DNA of 64,000 nucleotides from positions 3,720,001-3,784,000 of the forward strand of contig QUOL01000001.1 of the NCBI GenBank assembly GCA_009761415.1, in the 5' to 3' direction. The notes beneath the pieces were generated by a model. It did no database searches and had not been told where the DNA came from. It saw only the letters and a list, made by a program, of their open reading frames with translations. Both the position numbers and the translations under genes were made by a program. The stretch comes from Sarcomyxa edulis (lineage: Eukaryota > Basidiomycota > Agaricomycetes > Agaricales > Mycenaceae). Positions within the stretch are counted from its first letter, which is position 1; each line of letters starts with the position of its first letter. Of the stretch, positions 32,234-45,328 are shown one piece after another.

Positions 32234-34316
32234 ATGGCCTTTTATACAACTCCATCTCTTCCAAGAACACCCTCGGCCTGCAACATGAACGCTACCCTAC
32301 CCTCCTTGCCTTCAGAACTTTTGAATTGGTCAATGTGGCGGTATCCAAAGCAGGATGCCCCCTTGACCCCTCCTATGACTTCTACCTTTCAGCGGCGAAG
32401 ACCAGACCCAGTCAGAACAACTTTACCTCCAATATCTTTTTTAGATAGAGCAATGGCACCTCGTATGTTCAATAAAAAAAATCACCGTCGAAAATGTTGA
32501 CCGACTTGGTTTCTCTAGTGACGCCACCTCAGGAGGTACACCAGCCATCGACCACACGGTTGCCTCCAATACACGACTATCACCCATGCGATGCATCTTA
32601 TGCAAAGCCTGCGACACCACTAGACGTGCCACAGGTCGTAGACTGGTTCGACGTTTCCCAGACGCGTTCAGCCCATTTCATTGCCGAGAAAACTTGCGAA
32701 ATGATTTGCTATTTGTGGTTTTCAACATCTCCTTCGACGCCGTCTGCATCTTCACATTCCCCTAATAATTCGCCCCCTTTTCTACATCGGCCTAATACCG
32801 CCACTACGACTCAACAACTGGTCGCTTCCCCCACCTTTATACAATTCATGCAAAAACTTCTAGAGACGACGCAAGTCAGCCAGTCGGTCATCGTACTCTC
32901 ACTACACTATATACAACGCTTGAAGGAAGGTAATGGAGTCACTGCCGCACAGCCAGGAAGTGAATTCCGGATAGCAGTCGCTGCTCTGATGATGGCTAAT
33001 AAATTTCTTGACGAGTAAGCCCCTGTCCTTCCTATCTCTGTGCGTCGTTGATTTTCTTTTTGCCCCGTAGTAATACGTATACGAACAAAACGTGGTCGGA
33101 GGTGTCAGGCATCGAGTTGTCGGAAATCAATAAGATGGAGAAGGAGTTTCTGAAGGGGGTGAGGTTCAATTTATATGTTGACAAGGCCACGTACGAGACG
33201 TGGACGAATCTGTTGAAAGGGTTGGTGATGGCGAAGGAACGGGATTGCAGGCAATGGCGCAAATCACGGGGATTAGGACATTCACCGAGACGTGCACACC
33301 CTCATTCGTCTGCTGCGAGTACGTCGCGAACTTACACATCACGTTATCGGTCTTCCACGCATCGGGCTCGCTCGACTTCTCCAGGACAAACGACGAGATC
33401 GTACGCCTCTGACATCTACTCTCCGAACTACCTGACTCCACCAACGGTAGACACATCATATTGTTCACCGTCACCAGCGTCTCGGTCAGGTTCCAAGCGC
33501 TCAGCAGAAGCCGCGTTTTCTCCTACCTCCGCAACATTTACTCGAGTCCCTGCGAAACGTCCAGTGATATCATTGTATATCCCCGAACTCGCCTCGGGAG
33601 CTGGGCCAAAGTCACATTCCCCATTGGACGGCTTGCAGTCGTTCTCGAAGATGTCCCTTGCATCATCTGCTGCCTCATCTCCTATGGCGCGTCTCCCTCC
33701 TCCACAGGCTGAAAGCCAGTGGTCATCGACGGCCAAACCGCATCCCCCTCCTCCCGAAACCCTTGTCACAGCGTACCGCGTCGAGGAAGGCCAACGACCT
33801 GCTGTACCCGAAAAGGTATATTTCCTCAAACTCACATGCTCTCCTATGGAGAACGAAGAGGAGAGCCAATGGCGAAAAGCTCGACTTCGGTATCACCAAC
33901 CCCCTCCCCCCATGCCCGCATCGTATTATCCTTCCCAACCTCCTATGCCCCTTAATGTCCAATCCGCTTCAGCCAGCCCCCACGATGTACATATGACGAT
34001 CCCACACCATCCTCTACCGCGCTTTCACGACTTTGCATGGTCACGACAACGCCCGCCTTTGGTTCCCAATCATGCCCCTTCTGCACCACCGCCTCCATAT
34101 CACGAAATCGATTCCACCCCTCAACCACAACAACAACAGCAGCAGCAGCACTACCAGCACTACCGCACGCATTCGCAAGACTTCTCGGATAGCCCGATTC
34201 CTTCGGCTCCCTTTGCGAACGCGGGTCCACCGGGTGTTCAATTTTATCCTACCCCTGTGGTGCATCGTAGCTCTCCTGTTTATCCTCATAATTGGTCCAG
34301 AGGTCGTCAACTCTAA
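32234..34316 (+). CDS. Pho80-type cyclin (Pho85 kinase partner family)
   Basis: Regulatory subunit of a Pho85-like cyclin-dependent kinase. Exon 32234-32462 joins through the intron at 32463-32518 to a second exon, and a further intron near 33015-33070 joins FLDD to NTYTNKTWSEVSGIEL, a signature of the PCL cyclins. The cyclin box spans about residues 110-260 (FIQFMQKLLETTQVSQSVIV, AVAALMMANKFLDD, LSEINKMEKEFLKGVRFNLY). Long low-complexity regions follow, rich in Ser, Pro and Tyr, and a Gln tract (PQQQQQQQHYQHY) lies near the C-terminus. These disordered tails are typical of basidiomycete PCL/Clg1-like cyclins. An upstream in-frame ATG at 32072 exists, but the start at 32234 fits better. Confidence 0.9.
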
Positions 34317-35943
34317 TACGAACCATGTCTTTTATCATTCAACGCTTCCCTTAAGCTTCTTCATTATGTTTATGATCTCCATATTTGCTCGTTTTCGCAT
34401 AGTTTTTCTTTTCCTTCCCATTCCAACGTCCTAAAATTCGAACGTTCTCGCTTTCCGCAATGTGTAGTAGTAAATTTTCCTTCTCATTCTCTTGTCGCAA
34501 GCATTGTTATTCATCAATCATCATACGCACCTACATCTCATCCGCCGCATAATACCATACATCCCACATCCTATCCATCCATCATTCCTGTTGTATTGAT
34601 TTACCCTCCTGATCCTATACTCCATACATTTATTTTCCACCCTGTGCTATCTTAGATGGGGGGTTTTTGTTACCGTTGGTCGGTCGGCGTAGGCCCCGGC
34701 CTCTATCATCTATGTATAATATTGACTAGTTTTGGTTAGAGGAAATCCAAAACTCATCCCGTCGGAATGTGCACAGTTCGTCCTCTTCCATGACAGAGAG
34801 GTACGGAATAATAACAGAGCCTCAAATATTCAATAATGACCAATAGCCCGTACGTGCATGAGCTTGGTAGGGCGGTGCGGTGTCTTTTTTTTAAGGATTT
34901 GACTTTGGTGTGTAGGTCGTCGGCGATTTGGATTTTTTTTTTCTTAGGGTAGATAGCCTAGGTTAATTAGAGGCGCGGAAGTGTCCGACTGTATTATATT
35001 GCCCTTCTCCACCGGCCAGCGTTTGTCGGTTTTCTCAAGGAGTGGTCAATATTTATGAGACCGTTCGAATCGCGGGGCTATGTTCCTGGAAGAATTAGGC
35101 CGGACGGTTGGTTGCATTTGAAGCCTGAGATGAAAGGGGTAACCAGAAGCCTTATACTTACGAATGTATCTAGGATCCTTGTGCGTGTAAGGGAGACCCG
35201 GATTGGTAGGAAGCAAATCATATGTTGCATCTAGAATTGTAGCATAGGCTCATTCAACTAACATATGTAAGTGGCCACTGGGGGGAAGATCCAGAGATGG
35301 CGATGTCGATGTCGGTCATGGCTGTGGCTGCATACCCTACTATGTTATATTGTCCAGGGCTGATGCATATCCGTGATGACACCTACGTATCTATCAGGAT
35401 GAGGTCCGGACGTTCGTGCGTTAGCGAAATCATCCTATCCGGGAGTCTCGGCGAATAGGCGCAGTCTATCGTTGTCGTCGGTCATGATGATGAGCGACGC
35501 GTCTTTCTTCGACAGATTGCATGCGTTCAAATCTTTTTTTCTTTGGAAATGTCTCGTCAGAGAGTGCTGAATCGAATAGCCGAGATTCAAGGCTCGGTTC
35601 CTCGATGAGCGGGAACCGTATACCGTACGCATGCGTAAAGGTCATGCGGATGGAGGATAATTCAACTGGACAGTCTCGTTCATATTTTGGATATATACTC
35701 CCGTGGGTTGGACAGCGGCGGGCCGTTCCGCCTACAGGCTGGTCGTAATGATCCTTATCGAGGCATATCGAGAAGTAACGAAATGGAAGAATGCGGTGCC
35801 GTCACTGTAAGGCGAAAGCGTCCGGTAGATTTCTGGTGCAAGTCTCCACTATAACACACATCGGTCTCCAGGCGCTAGCTAAGTATGATTTGGAATCGGA
35901 ATCGAAATCGGATGATGAATTGGTGGTCGGTGGCACTGGCAAG
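34317..35943. other. Intergenic, nothing recognised
   Basis: 3' flanks of two convergent genes. It holds T-rich runs near 34890-34950 and no gene-like frame. Confidence 0.5.
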
Positions 35944-36473
35944 CTACTGGGCATCCGGCGATGCACGTTCTCGGGTATTGCCGTTTTGGGAAGCGTTATC
36001 GGCCTGCGCTCGCAATTTTGCGAGGGCAGTATCTTGGAAGGCCTGAGTGAACAAATAGCCAGATACGACTGCAGTAACTATAATCCCGCAATGTAATTTT
36101 TTTGCGACGGTAAACCGTATCATAGCCCAACTTTAATGTGTAAAAGGAATTTAAATAGGGTGAAAGACAACTCACGAGCACCGCCGACGAGGCTTTTATA
36201 TCTACCTAGACGAAGAACATTGGCTCCGAGGATGACTGGATATGATAAAGTCAGTGATTGAACGTCTACGATCGCGATGGGGAAAGAAAGGACATGCCCG
36301 ATGCTAGCCCTGACGTGAGTCCAGCAAAGATACCCTCTTTCCTGGCTTCCTGAGAAGGATGTCAATGCGGGTAGCTTGATGAGAAAGGATGTAGAGCTTA
36401 CTCTGAGTGCGATGGCCACAGATTCATCAGATGTCCGCGACGGAGACCCAGGAACTGGCGAGTTTGTATCCAT
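35944..36473 (-). CDS. Small two-helix membrane protein (OCIA-like pattern, unassigned)
   Basis: Four short exons give about 105 residues: MDTNSPVPGSPSRTSDESVA, a charged ALREARKEG, a hydrophobic GIFAGLTSGLASVILGANV, a basic loop LRLGRYKS, a second hydrophobic LVGGALTAVVSGYLFTQAF and a polar tail ending SPDAQ. The pattern of a charged helix followed by two small-residue-rich helices recalls OCIA-domain and other small mitochondrial or endomembrane proteins, but I cannot assign a family. The intron at 36236-36297 uses a GC donor. The gene is divergent from SPO22, with 229 bp between start codons. The consistent frame across three introns supports a real gene. Confidence 0.72.
36236..36297 (-). 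other. GC-AG intron in the two-helix protein gene
   Basis: A 62-nt intron with donor CGG|GCATGT and acceptor TCCAG. It joins TSGLAS to VILGANVLRLG. The nearby GT would lead to a TAG a few codons into the next exon. Confidence 0.7.
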
Positions 36474-36702
36474 GGTCCACTGCAAATGGTTCGCTGCAAA
36501 GTCGGCGCGTCTCTCAGTCACGGTCACGCCGGAGTTTGAGTTTATGGACACGTGGCGAATGTGGCGCGGGGCCAATTCTGGCTGGACCGTGACCGCTTCG
36601 TGTTGGCTTGCTACTTTCGGGCGACTTTCAAGCAACTTTCCAACTTCCAGGCAATTTTTATCGCATTCTTGGTCCTTTTTTCCTTCTATCGCTAGCATCT
36701 CC

Positions 36703-39700
36703 ATGGCCGAACGGAAAAGAAAAGCAGTCCTAGGACTACAAGAAACTTTTGAAACTATTCAGGGTAAGGCACTTCAAATTGAAGGCACTTGTATCTGAGC
36801 ACAAGGTACCGCACTCGCGTAGATCTTCTGGCTACCACAAAACCGAAGCTCGATGGCCCCAATGGTGCTCTTAGGGCTTCTTTAGTTGATGATCTCCATC
36901 AGGTCGTATCTCTCGCAGAGTCTTTCACCGAACAGCGTCCGAGGTCGAATAAGAATTGGATCCATCTGGCCGACACCCTGGATCGTGAAGGTGCGTGCAC
37001 TTTTGAATAATAATCAGATTATGGAATGGAATCTCCAATCTCATTTGTTGAGGCGTCAATCTTTGGAATATATCCGGCCTTGTTCGCAAAACGCCGGAGG
37101 ACGATGGTCGTGCTCTCGTAGCCGCACGTAACTTTCTTCCCCCCTTTCGTATGTTCTCTATGGACTCATTGCCATTCGTGGTCCGGTTCATCGCGTCCAG
37201 TTAGACTCGCGGGATTCCGTCTTATAGAGGCAGGTCTGGAAGTGAAACCGGGAATAGAAAGTTCGTATTCTGTTCTTCTTGCATTCTGGCGCGTGAGTGT
37301 ATGCTAAGTTACCTTTCTCAGCCATACTGCACGTACTACAACTGGCAAGCAAAACAGGAGCAACTCTTTCAGGTCTGTCTATCTGCACGCGATGCGCAAT
37401 CTAAAACTGCCAATTTTATGCTGATGGCCCCCTCGCCCTTTTGCCCCACTTTGTCAAACAATCAGAACTCGGGATCAAAGATGTGGCGGCCAGCGTTCTG
37501 ACTACAGCGGCTAAGGCTAGTTACACAGTCATATCACCTGCTCTGCGTTATTCACGGACGTTGACGTCTCCAGTTCGAAGAGCTACTGAGGAACGCAGAT
37601 GATCCCAATGGCATACACAGAAAGGCCAAAGCATGCGCTACCATCGTTTATTTCACTAGCCGAATGGAAGCGGTAAGCCGGCGTCTCCTATTCATTGACA
37701 GCCACGCCAGTTAAACGGGGTGATCCTGATTATCACCAAATTCACAGGCATGGAAGGAAGGGAATTATAGCGTGGCAGAATTCATGTCACAAAAGATAAC
37801 AGGTACGTTTTTGTATGGTGCCTCTTGCTGGTGGAAGTGCGGGCGAGACAAAGATGAACATCCACGTGATTGATGCCTGTGTTAGAGCATGACGATCAAC
37901 GTCTCGCCCTCTTACCTCCCCACGATGTACGTACCCCATTTAGGGATACACTTTGGATGTGTAGTTGTTGACTTCCCCCGGTTGTCCATATCAAGCGTGA
38001 ACTTCTTGCCTCCAAGCTACATGACATAGGAAAATCGATGGTCAGAGGTGACCCTCGTGAAGGCAATGCTGTCGCAGACGCTTCTAGAGCCCATGCTGCG
38101 GTTCGATGGCTGCAGAAGGCATTTTCTCTTGCTGAGCAACTGGAAGACTCGGTTAGACCCGGTATAACGGAGTTGAGGGTATGGTCAACCGTTGCATCTC
38201 ACCCCACCGTGTATGCAGCACGCTCATGTCAATTTCATAGATATCGATCCTAAGAATTCTCGGTCTGTTCTCCGAATAGGGCCGGCCCTTTTTTGTCCTT
38301 GTATGCTGACAAATATTTTTAGCTAGAGCATATTTTCTGTCTTCATCGCACGATCCGGAGAATCTTTCCCGGGCTGAAGCCACTTTGGAAGAGCTCATCC
38401 CGGCCATCGACGCTTCGACTGATCACGTAAGACAAGATGGCTGTTCCAAGTAAGCGTGTCACACTAACAGTTACCTCTCTATTATTATCCAGGTTAGCTC
38501 CGACTATCAAGAACTTCGATGGCTGCGACTGGCTGTCTTGAAGCGGAAAGGGAGGAACGCTGGAGAATCGACACTCCTTGATGGTATGTTTGAGTTTATT
38601 CGCGAAATTTTGATGAAAAATCTCACCGCTCCTTTCAATTCTGCTAATCATGCGTTCGTGTCCATTCAGCCTACAAATCTATAATCGACCACATGAGCTT
38701 TACAGATAGCAACATTACCGAGTGCGCTCGTTCCCCCTTTTTCCAATGTGTACTGAGCCTCGGTCTTATCTTTATAATGACGGCAGCATTTTACAGGACC
38801 TGAGGACACTGTCACAGCAGCAGTAAGTTTACCTCTTTAGGCCCGACTTCCGCCTTACTAATCCGCAAAAAATCGTCCGCGCAGTGCGTTAGTTACAGCT
38901 GTCATTCAATATTGTCTTCAGCGGGTGCTGGAACAGTATGGACCGAAACCGGACTACCCGGAGTTTGTCGATCGACTACTTCTGTCTCTCATATTCCATT
39001 GCTCGAAAGACCAAAACCACGCGAGGGCCATGAAAGATATGATTACTGCATTGAATTGTACGTGACTTGCCTGACGGTGACCAGTTAGCTATATTGAGCG
39101 ATTATTAGGTACCAGCGAAGCCGAGTTCGAACTTTTAGCTATTCCCACTGCAGCGTGTCTCACTGTATGTCTCCCTTTATCTTTTTCAACGAGCCAAGAA
39201 CGTGGAGTCAACAAACTGCTCCCCTTTGTTCCCATTCTTTTTTTCAGCTCATCTGGCAATATGGGGATCGCCACTACCACGCCAAGCGATGGTCTGAAGC
39301 GGCAGACTGGTTTATGACAGGTAGCCACCAAATTTTTAGAAGCGCGGGCGCAAGCTCTTCGAATTCCGAGTCAAAATGTTTTCGCAAGGCCGCTTTATGC
39401 TATATCGAACAACGCGAATATGCTACCGCGTCTACTGTGATCCGTCGATGCCCTACCGATGAGGCAGCCACTCATTATGTCATTCTTTTGACTGCTGCTC
39501 ATCAAGGTTCGTCAGTGAATCAATATTCAAATATGGGCGGGATGTTGACGGTGAATTGTCTTTTGACAGGCCTAGAGGATGAAGGTTGGTGTCTTCGCCT
39601 GACCTTCCGAATGCGGCAAATCACCTAACACGCCTACTATGTGCTACCAGCCATCAAAGCCATTCAAGACATGGTCAAAGCCCCGGATTTTGACCGGAAA

Positions 39701-41653
39701 ATGTTATTATTGGCCACCCAGCTTTCACATGAGTCGGAGATGAAATCTCTACTTCTCGCTGTGCTAGAGTCACTTCTCAAGACCCTGAGAGTTGGAAACA
39801 GCGACGAAACAGCCATCGAAGCCATGTCTCTGATTCGGTGTATCATTAGACTTGTGCTCAAGCTGCTCGTTGAACCTGCTGCCGACAAGTAAGGTTTTCC
39901 CATCTATGGTTGACAAAGATGACGCTGATACCCCTTCAGGCCTTTGTTGATCAATAGAGTTGTCGAACACTTCCTTACAGGTGAGTGGCTTTCCTTTCTG
40001 ATGCAAGAAAAACAGTTCTAAGAAAGAGCGCGGCGCCGCGCACAGCCAAAACTTTGACAGAGGCTGCAATCGAGCAGAAGGCCATATCAATGATCATCAA
40101 GGACGTCTCCTGGCTATGGCGTACGGCCTATAATTGCGCGGTCCAAGGATGCTCCGAATGGGCGGACTCAGAGGAACAAGTATCGGAATTATTCGATATA
40201 TCTAGACAGGTGTGTGTGTTCCCTTGTGTTCCGCAGTTCTTCGCCCCTTCTGTAAAAGCGTCATTGTGCTGACTAGAATCCACGCTAGCTCTTGGAAGCG
40301 TACTGTCAAGCCTCTCCGGTAGACGTTGACGCAGAGCTATACCTGCACCTCGTCAACGCGTCTTTCTCCGCTGTCTCGGGCCGAGGTGAGTACTGCCCCT
40401 GGAGTGACTCCCACAACCCCACTTATTGGTGACTGGCTGTCAAGTCTTTGCCCTTCGCAGAGCGGTAAGCACAAGCGGCAAGGCCGAGGTAACTTTTGAT
40501 TAGCACCCATTGTTCATGACTCCAAGACTCATTCGAATTTCCAGGGTAAAATTTTACGTGGCGTTACTGCGGAAATCAAAGCATGCAAGGATAGAATTAG
40601 CGCTATCTTGGGCAAAAACAAAATCTCGGATGAAAGTGACATTCTCCGTATTCAATCTTTCAACCATATCTTGCGAATATTTGAAGTAGAGTTGTTATCC
40701 CAAGCTCATGAATGGGAACAGTTGTTGCAGCTCGTTGAGGTATACCATCATGACTAAACTATCTCTCTGCGCTATGACATCTTATCCCTGTTGGCGGCGC
40801 TTATAGGAACTTGTGCAATTTGATGCATCAGCAGTCGTCACCTTTGAGGCCATTGCCGACATCCTGGTGGGTCTTCTTTACTCTTCTCCTGATCATAATC
40901 TGACTGCCCCCTCACAGTGGGCAGAGCAAGAATGTCCAGTTGCCGGTAGGTTCTCACGGTAACAAGTTTGGTTTGATTACTCACCTCTACTCCATTCTAG
41001 TGCTGTATACAGCGCTTGAAGTATTCATTTAGAACTTACCTCCTAGTATTCTGTTGACGGCGTTCTTTGACCACTAGGCCATTCTCCATGCAAGTTTAGA
41101 TCGGAATCACCTCTCCGTGGAAAAATTCTCGCGATGGTTGCGAGCTATTTGCACCATCATTCTATCTCGTAACGCGTCTGGAGATCGCGCTAAAGCTATC
41201 GGATACGTCGAGCAAGCATTGGCTGTCATGGAGGATAACGAGGATGGCGACGACGTAATTTCCGCACCGGCCTCTGTTGTTCCTTTCTACTTCACACTGA
41301 CAGGACGTGCTCTCTCTCTCTCAATAGCGATATCCAATGGACGAGCGTCAATGGCTTCTCGGTACATCGTATAACACCGGTATAGAATGTCTACAGTAAG
41401 CTGCACTTCCGATTGCCACCCGTATAACCTTAATCCTCGGACCTTGTTAGTGCATCGCTGCTTGATGAAGCGAAACGTTGGTTCGAATCGTCGACGGTCA
41501 TTTGCAGGTTTGTTCCGGATGGAAAGAGTCGCGCAGAAAAGGTCGGTCATCTGCAGACATGCTCAGAAGTTAACGGTCCTATAGTCTGATGATTTCCTTT
41601 CGCAGATTTCCGAAACTTACATGCATCTGCTTGCTCGCTACTCTCGGGCGTGA
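36703..41653 (+). CDS. SPO22: Meiosis protein SPO22/ZIP4 (TEX11 family)
   Basis: TPR-like scaffold of the synapsis initiation (ZMM) complex, which promotes interference-dependent crossovers in meiotic prophase. About 20 introns split the gene. The start is MAERKRKAVLGLQETFETI and the first intron joins it to DLLATTKPKLDGPNG. Helical repeats run throughout, for example VRWLQKAFSLAEQLED, ALVTAVIQYCLQRVLEQYG, LIWQYGDRHYHAKRWSEAAD and RKAALCYIEQREYATA. The C-terminal part has YPMDERQWLLGTSYNTGIEC followed by LDEAKRWFESS, a hallmark of the SPO22 family, and ends LLARYSRA at 41653. Length of over 900 residues fits. Some exon boundaries (37.5-38.0 kb and 40.4-41.1 kb) were not resolved exactly. Confidence 0.88.
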
Positions 41654-42842
41654 GCGGTCTCTCTCGTCACTTTGGATCTTCTACCAGTTCTAGGATGAAT
41701 CGTTTCTCATTCTCACCGCGTTGACTTCTTGGCGACAGTCTCGTCTGATTTATCTTCTTGGTGCCCTCTTCCCTCTCTGGTGTTCTACTGTCTCTCGGTG
41801 CTCTAAATTGTTCTGGCCTCTACCTCTTACCTCTGACCGGACCGTTTCTGTGTAACTGTATGTTTAATACTTTAATCTTATGCCCTCTACTCGGTGTATC
41901 TGTATCCCGGCCCTGTGCGCCCATCCGCGTGCCATAACTTGGTCACTGTCTATATGGCGCCGGAGAACGTCAGAATGCGCTGGCAAGTCGGGGATTATTT
42001 TATTACGCCTCGTAAGTACTGGCCGCACTGCTATGCATATCATACGTACACTTACCCTTAGACCCTGAACCAAGTACACAGGTGACACGAGGAACAATGC
42101 ACGTTGATTGATGATCCTCCTGTTCAACTATCTACGACCTTCTGCGACAAACGATATGGATCTTAAACCTGGAAACGCAAGACCGGACCCTTATAGAGAT
42201 CCAGGATTAGATGGTCATACGATGTGTGGACTCTGGCCATGCGTGAATCAGCAGGGCGCCGTGTACGCTGGTCACGTTCTTCCATGTCTCAAAAATATCC
42301 GTTTATGTTCTTATCCTCATCTGTTACGCCGCTATCAGTGCCGATGCGTTATTTTGTCTTCACCAGATAAGAACAGCATAGTGCTGCGCTCTGTACCAGA
42401 AACATGATAGCGTGTCATCTCTTTCTCCTCTTGTCGAATCAAAAATCATCGTGAGCTCCTTCAACTCCCTCGACAGCCTCAACCTCACCTCTGTTTTAAC
42501 TTCTTTCACGGAACCGACCGTTGACTCTGGCAAAATTACACCTGCCGAAGACCAGCCCTGATTGTTTATTCTGTCAATCCTCCCTAACTATACCCGATGA
42601 TCAGCGCAAGCCCCTCTTGCTTCATACCATCGAATATATCCTCAAGGACACGACCCACTTGTACTGGGATCTAACATTCATTATGGACTTTTGCTGACGT
42701 CTAATTATAAGTAAGCCCTGTCTATTTTCGGGTCTATAGGCCTCTATATTAAACATGCCAAAAGTCCCGATCAACGATCATCCATTTCAAATGCAATTTG
42801 CTGCCGACTCGCCGATTGCAAATCTCCTGGATCCATACCATC
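41654..42842. other. Intergenic, nothing recognised
   Basis: 3' flank of SPO22 and upstream region of carboxypeptidase copy 2. Short frames only. Confidence 0.5.
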
Positions 42843-45061
42843 ATGCGTGTCTTCCAAATTGAATGGGTCTCGCTGCTATGTCTCCTCGTATCTAGTATCC
42901 CTGTATCGTGCAATCTTGAATCGTCTTTTGATGACTCTGGCTGGCAATCAATATTCTCAGACCCTCCCGGTCCTGGGAACATTGCCGCTGCGTACGATGA
43001 AGGTCTTTTCACACCTCCGGAGTCCCTTCAATCTATCTCGTCGGAAAGTGTTTACACTTCTCTCGGACATCCTGCGTTTCCGGATCATAGGGTCCGTATC
43101 AAGAAGTCGAATTTTTGTGATCATACTGTTGGGTGCGTCACTTTCACAATGCTTACTGGAAGACATCTGAAGATCAGAGTATGGGATCAATATATTCTGA
43201 TATCAGATCATACACGGGATACATCGATATCCAAGCTCGACACATTTCCTTCTATTTTTTTCAGAGTAGAAGCGACCCCGATAAGGATGACGTTGTATTC
43301 TGGACCAATGGTGGTGAGTTACAGAGCGAGAGAGCATCTAATAGTTCAAGTTTAGCTCTGGGTCTGAAATCTTGAGAGCCATCCATTCTATCGCTTCATT
43401 CTGAGTCCATAGATTCATAGCGAGCATTGACAATCAATGGGAATATCTAGGCCCAGGATGTTCATCTTCTATCGGTCTCTTCATGGAACTTGGTGAGTTA
43501 CTTGTACATTTCGTTTCAGTCGCACAATGACAAACACGAATATATAGGCCCATGCCAGATAACGACACCAGACGGCCCAGTCCCTAATAATTTCTCCTGG
43601 AACGCAAAGAGTAACATATTCTTTGTGGATCAACCCATCGGCGTTGGTTTTTCATACGCCGAGTATGGTGAATCTGTAGTGAGTATTCACTCGGTCTTCG
43701 TCGTGCGCAGCTTGAGTGCTTGCGCTTATGCTCCGCATCCAGAGTACGACAGAAGAGGCGGCAAAAGACATCGCAGCGTTCGTGTCGATATTCTTCGAAA
43801 ACTTTAGCCAATTCAAAGGCAGACCGTTCCACTTGTCCGGCGAGTCCTACGGAGTTAGTCCATGGATACCCGTTACTTGTATTGTCGTTTACGCTCAGGT
43901 AACCCTGACAGGGAAGGTATCTACCGATTTTCGCTGCAGAAATATACGACCAGAATGCGAAGCTCGTCGAGGCTGGGATGACACCTATCAACTTGAAATC
44001 TGTCATGATTGGTTCGTCCTTTTCGACTCTACGCGGTCTTGAATATCTTATGACGCCTCTCGTCCGTCGAGAAGGCAATGGTCTCACTGACTTCTACACG
44101 ATGATTCCATCCTATGTCGACATGCAATGTTCTGCTGCCTCTGTCGCCCCCGTGTTGGATATTGCGTAGGTACTCGAGAAGTCCTCTGAGGGTCACTGAC
44201 TCAACTGCCTTGGATTCGCCAGTTCATGTGTTCGCATGAAGTCTGCTGTGAGTCGACTACCTTCAATGTTTCGCCCTCTTTCTTATAGATTGTCCAGGTG
44301 CCGCGGTGCCAGAAATGGATGAAAGAGTCTTGCGTAGATCAATTCGATATGATCAATTGTGGAGCGGCCGTTCGTTTTTGCAGCAGTGAGATTGAGACTC
44401 CATTCTTCTCGACTGGTAGGAGTCTTGCAAGCATTCATTAAGAATACACCATGTCCCCGCTAAATTTATTGGCAGGAAGAAACCCTTACGATATCAGTAA
44501 AGATTGCGAAGGCAAACGCTCCGAGACTCATTGCTACTCTTTCACCAAACATATCAATTCCTACCTCGATCGCCCTGAAGTCCGGTCTCTTCTCGGTGTG
44601 GATCCGTCTGTTTCTGGCAACTTCACTTCGTGTTCCAAGTCCGTCGGTTCTGCGTTTAGATTGAACTTGGACCAGTATCATCCGACGCAACATTACATCG
44701 CTGCCCTCCTTGAGCGTGACGTCAGAGTGCTCATCTATATTGGCACGTATGATTGGATTTGTAACTGGGTGGGCAACGAAAGGTGGACTTTGGAGCTAGA
44801 GTGGAGTGGAAAGGAAGAGTTTGTAGGGCAGGGAGCGTTGAGAGAGTGGACTATCGATGGGAAGGTTGCGGGGAGGACTAGGAGTGCGAAAGGGCTGACT
44901 TTTGCTACGATTGAGGGGGCAGGCCATATGGTGCGTCGGGATGTACACTGTCAGTTTCTAGTCAAGATCAGGGCTCATCTCACATTTTCCAGGTTCCATA
45001 CGATAAGCCAGCAGAGTCGTTGGAGATGGTGAACCGCTGGCTAGAGGGTGCCGAGCTTTGA
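42843..45061 (+). CDS. Secreted/vacuolar serine carboxypeptidase (S10), copy 2
   Basis: Paralog of the gene at 10.7-12.9 kb, in opposite orientation. It has a signal peptide (MRVFQIEWVSLLCLLVSSIP), then YDEGLFTPPESL, RIKKSNFCDHTVG, FWTNGGPGCSSSIGLFMELG, FFVDQPIGVGFSYAEYG, the nucleophile in SGESYGGRYLPIFAAEIYDQ, the catalytic Asp in IYIGTYDWICNW and the catalytic His in EGAGHMVPYDKP, ending WLEGAEL. Introns lie at the same positions as in copy 1, some as little as about 45-60 nt apart, which leaves short exons (for example SCVRMKSA). The Ser/Leu-rich N-terminal insert of copy 1 is missing. I see no inactivating change. Likely role: extracellular or vacuolar peptide breakdown. Confidence 0.93.
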
Positions 45062-45328
45062 GGTTTTGAGCCACTCTGTAAGTTCTGTCAAGTTACCTCG
45101 AGAGTTTTATATATGAAGAACAGAATATGCAAGATGAGTGCGTTACAATTCCACCGCTGATGCTAATGGTATAAGGACAGCTATGATCCTACATCAATGA
45201 GAAGGCCCGTCTGAGCTCAGACGTTTGACCATGTTTCCGAAGGAAGCAGTGCCGTCTAGTTTGTAAAAATGCAGAGGGTGGCAATAGAGCGTAAGTTGCT
45301 CTGTCAGAGATTGACGGGTAGAGTGCGA

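Noticed and set aside
35060..35075. GTTCGAATC, like a tRNA B box
   Set aside because: No A box, acceptor stem or anticodon arm could be folded around it.
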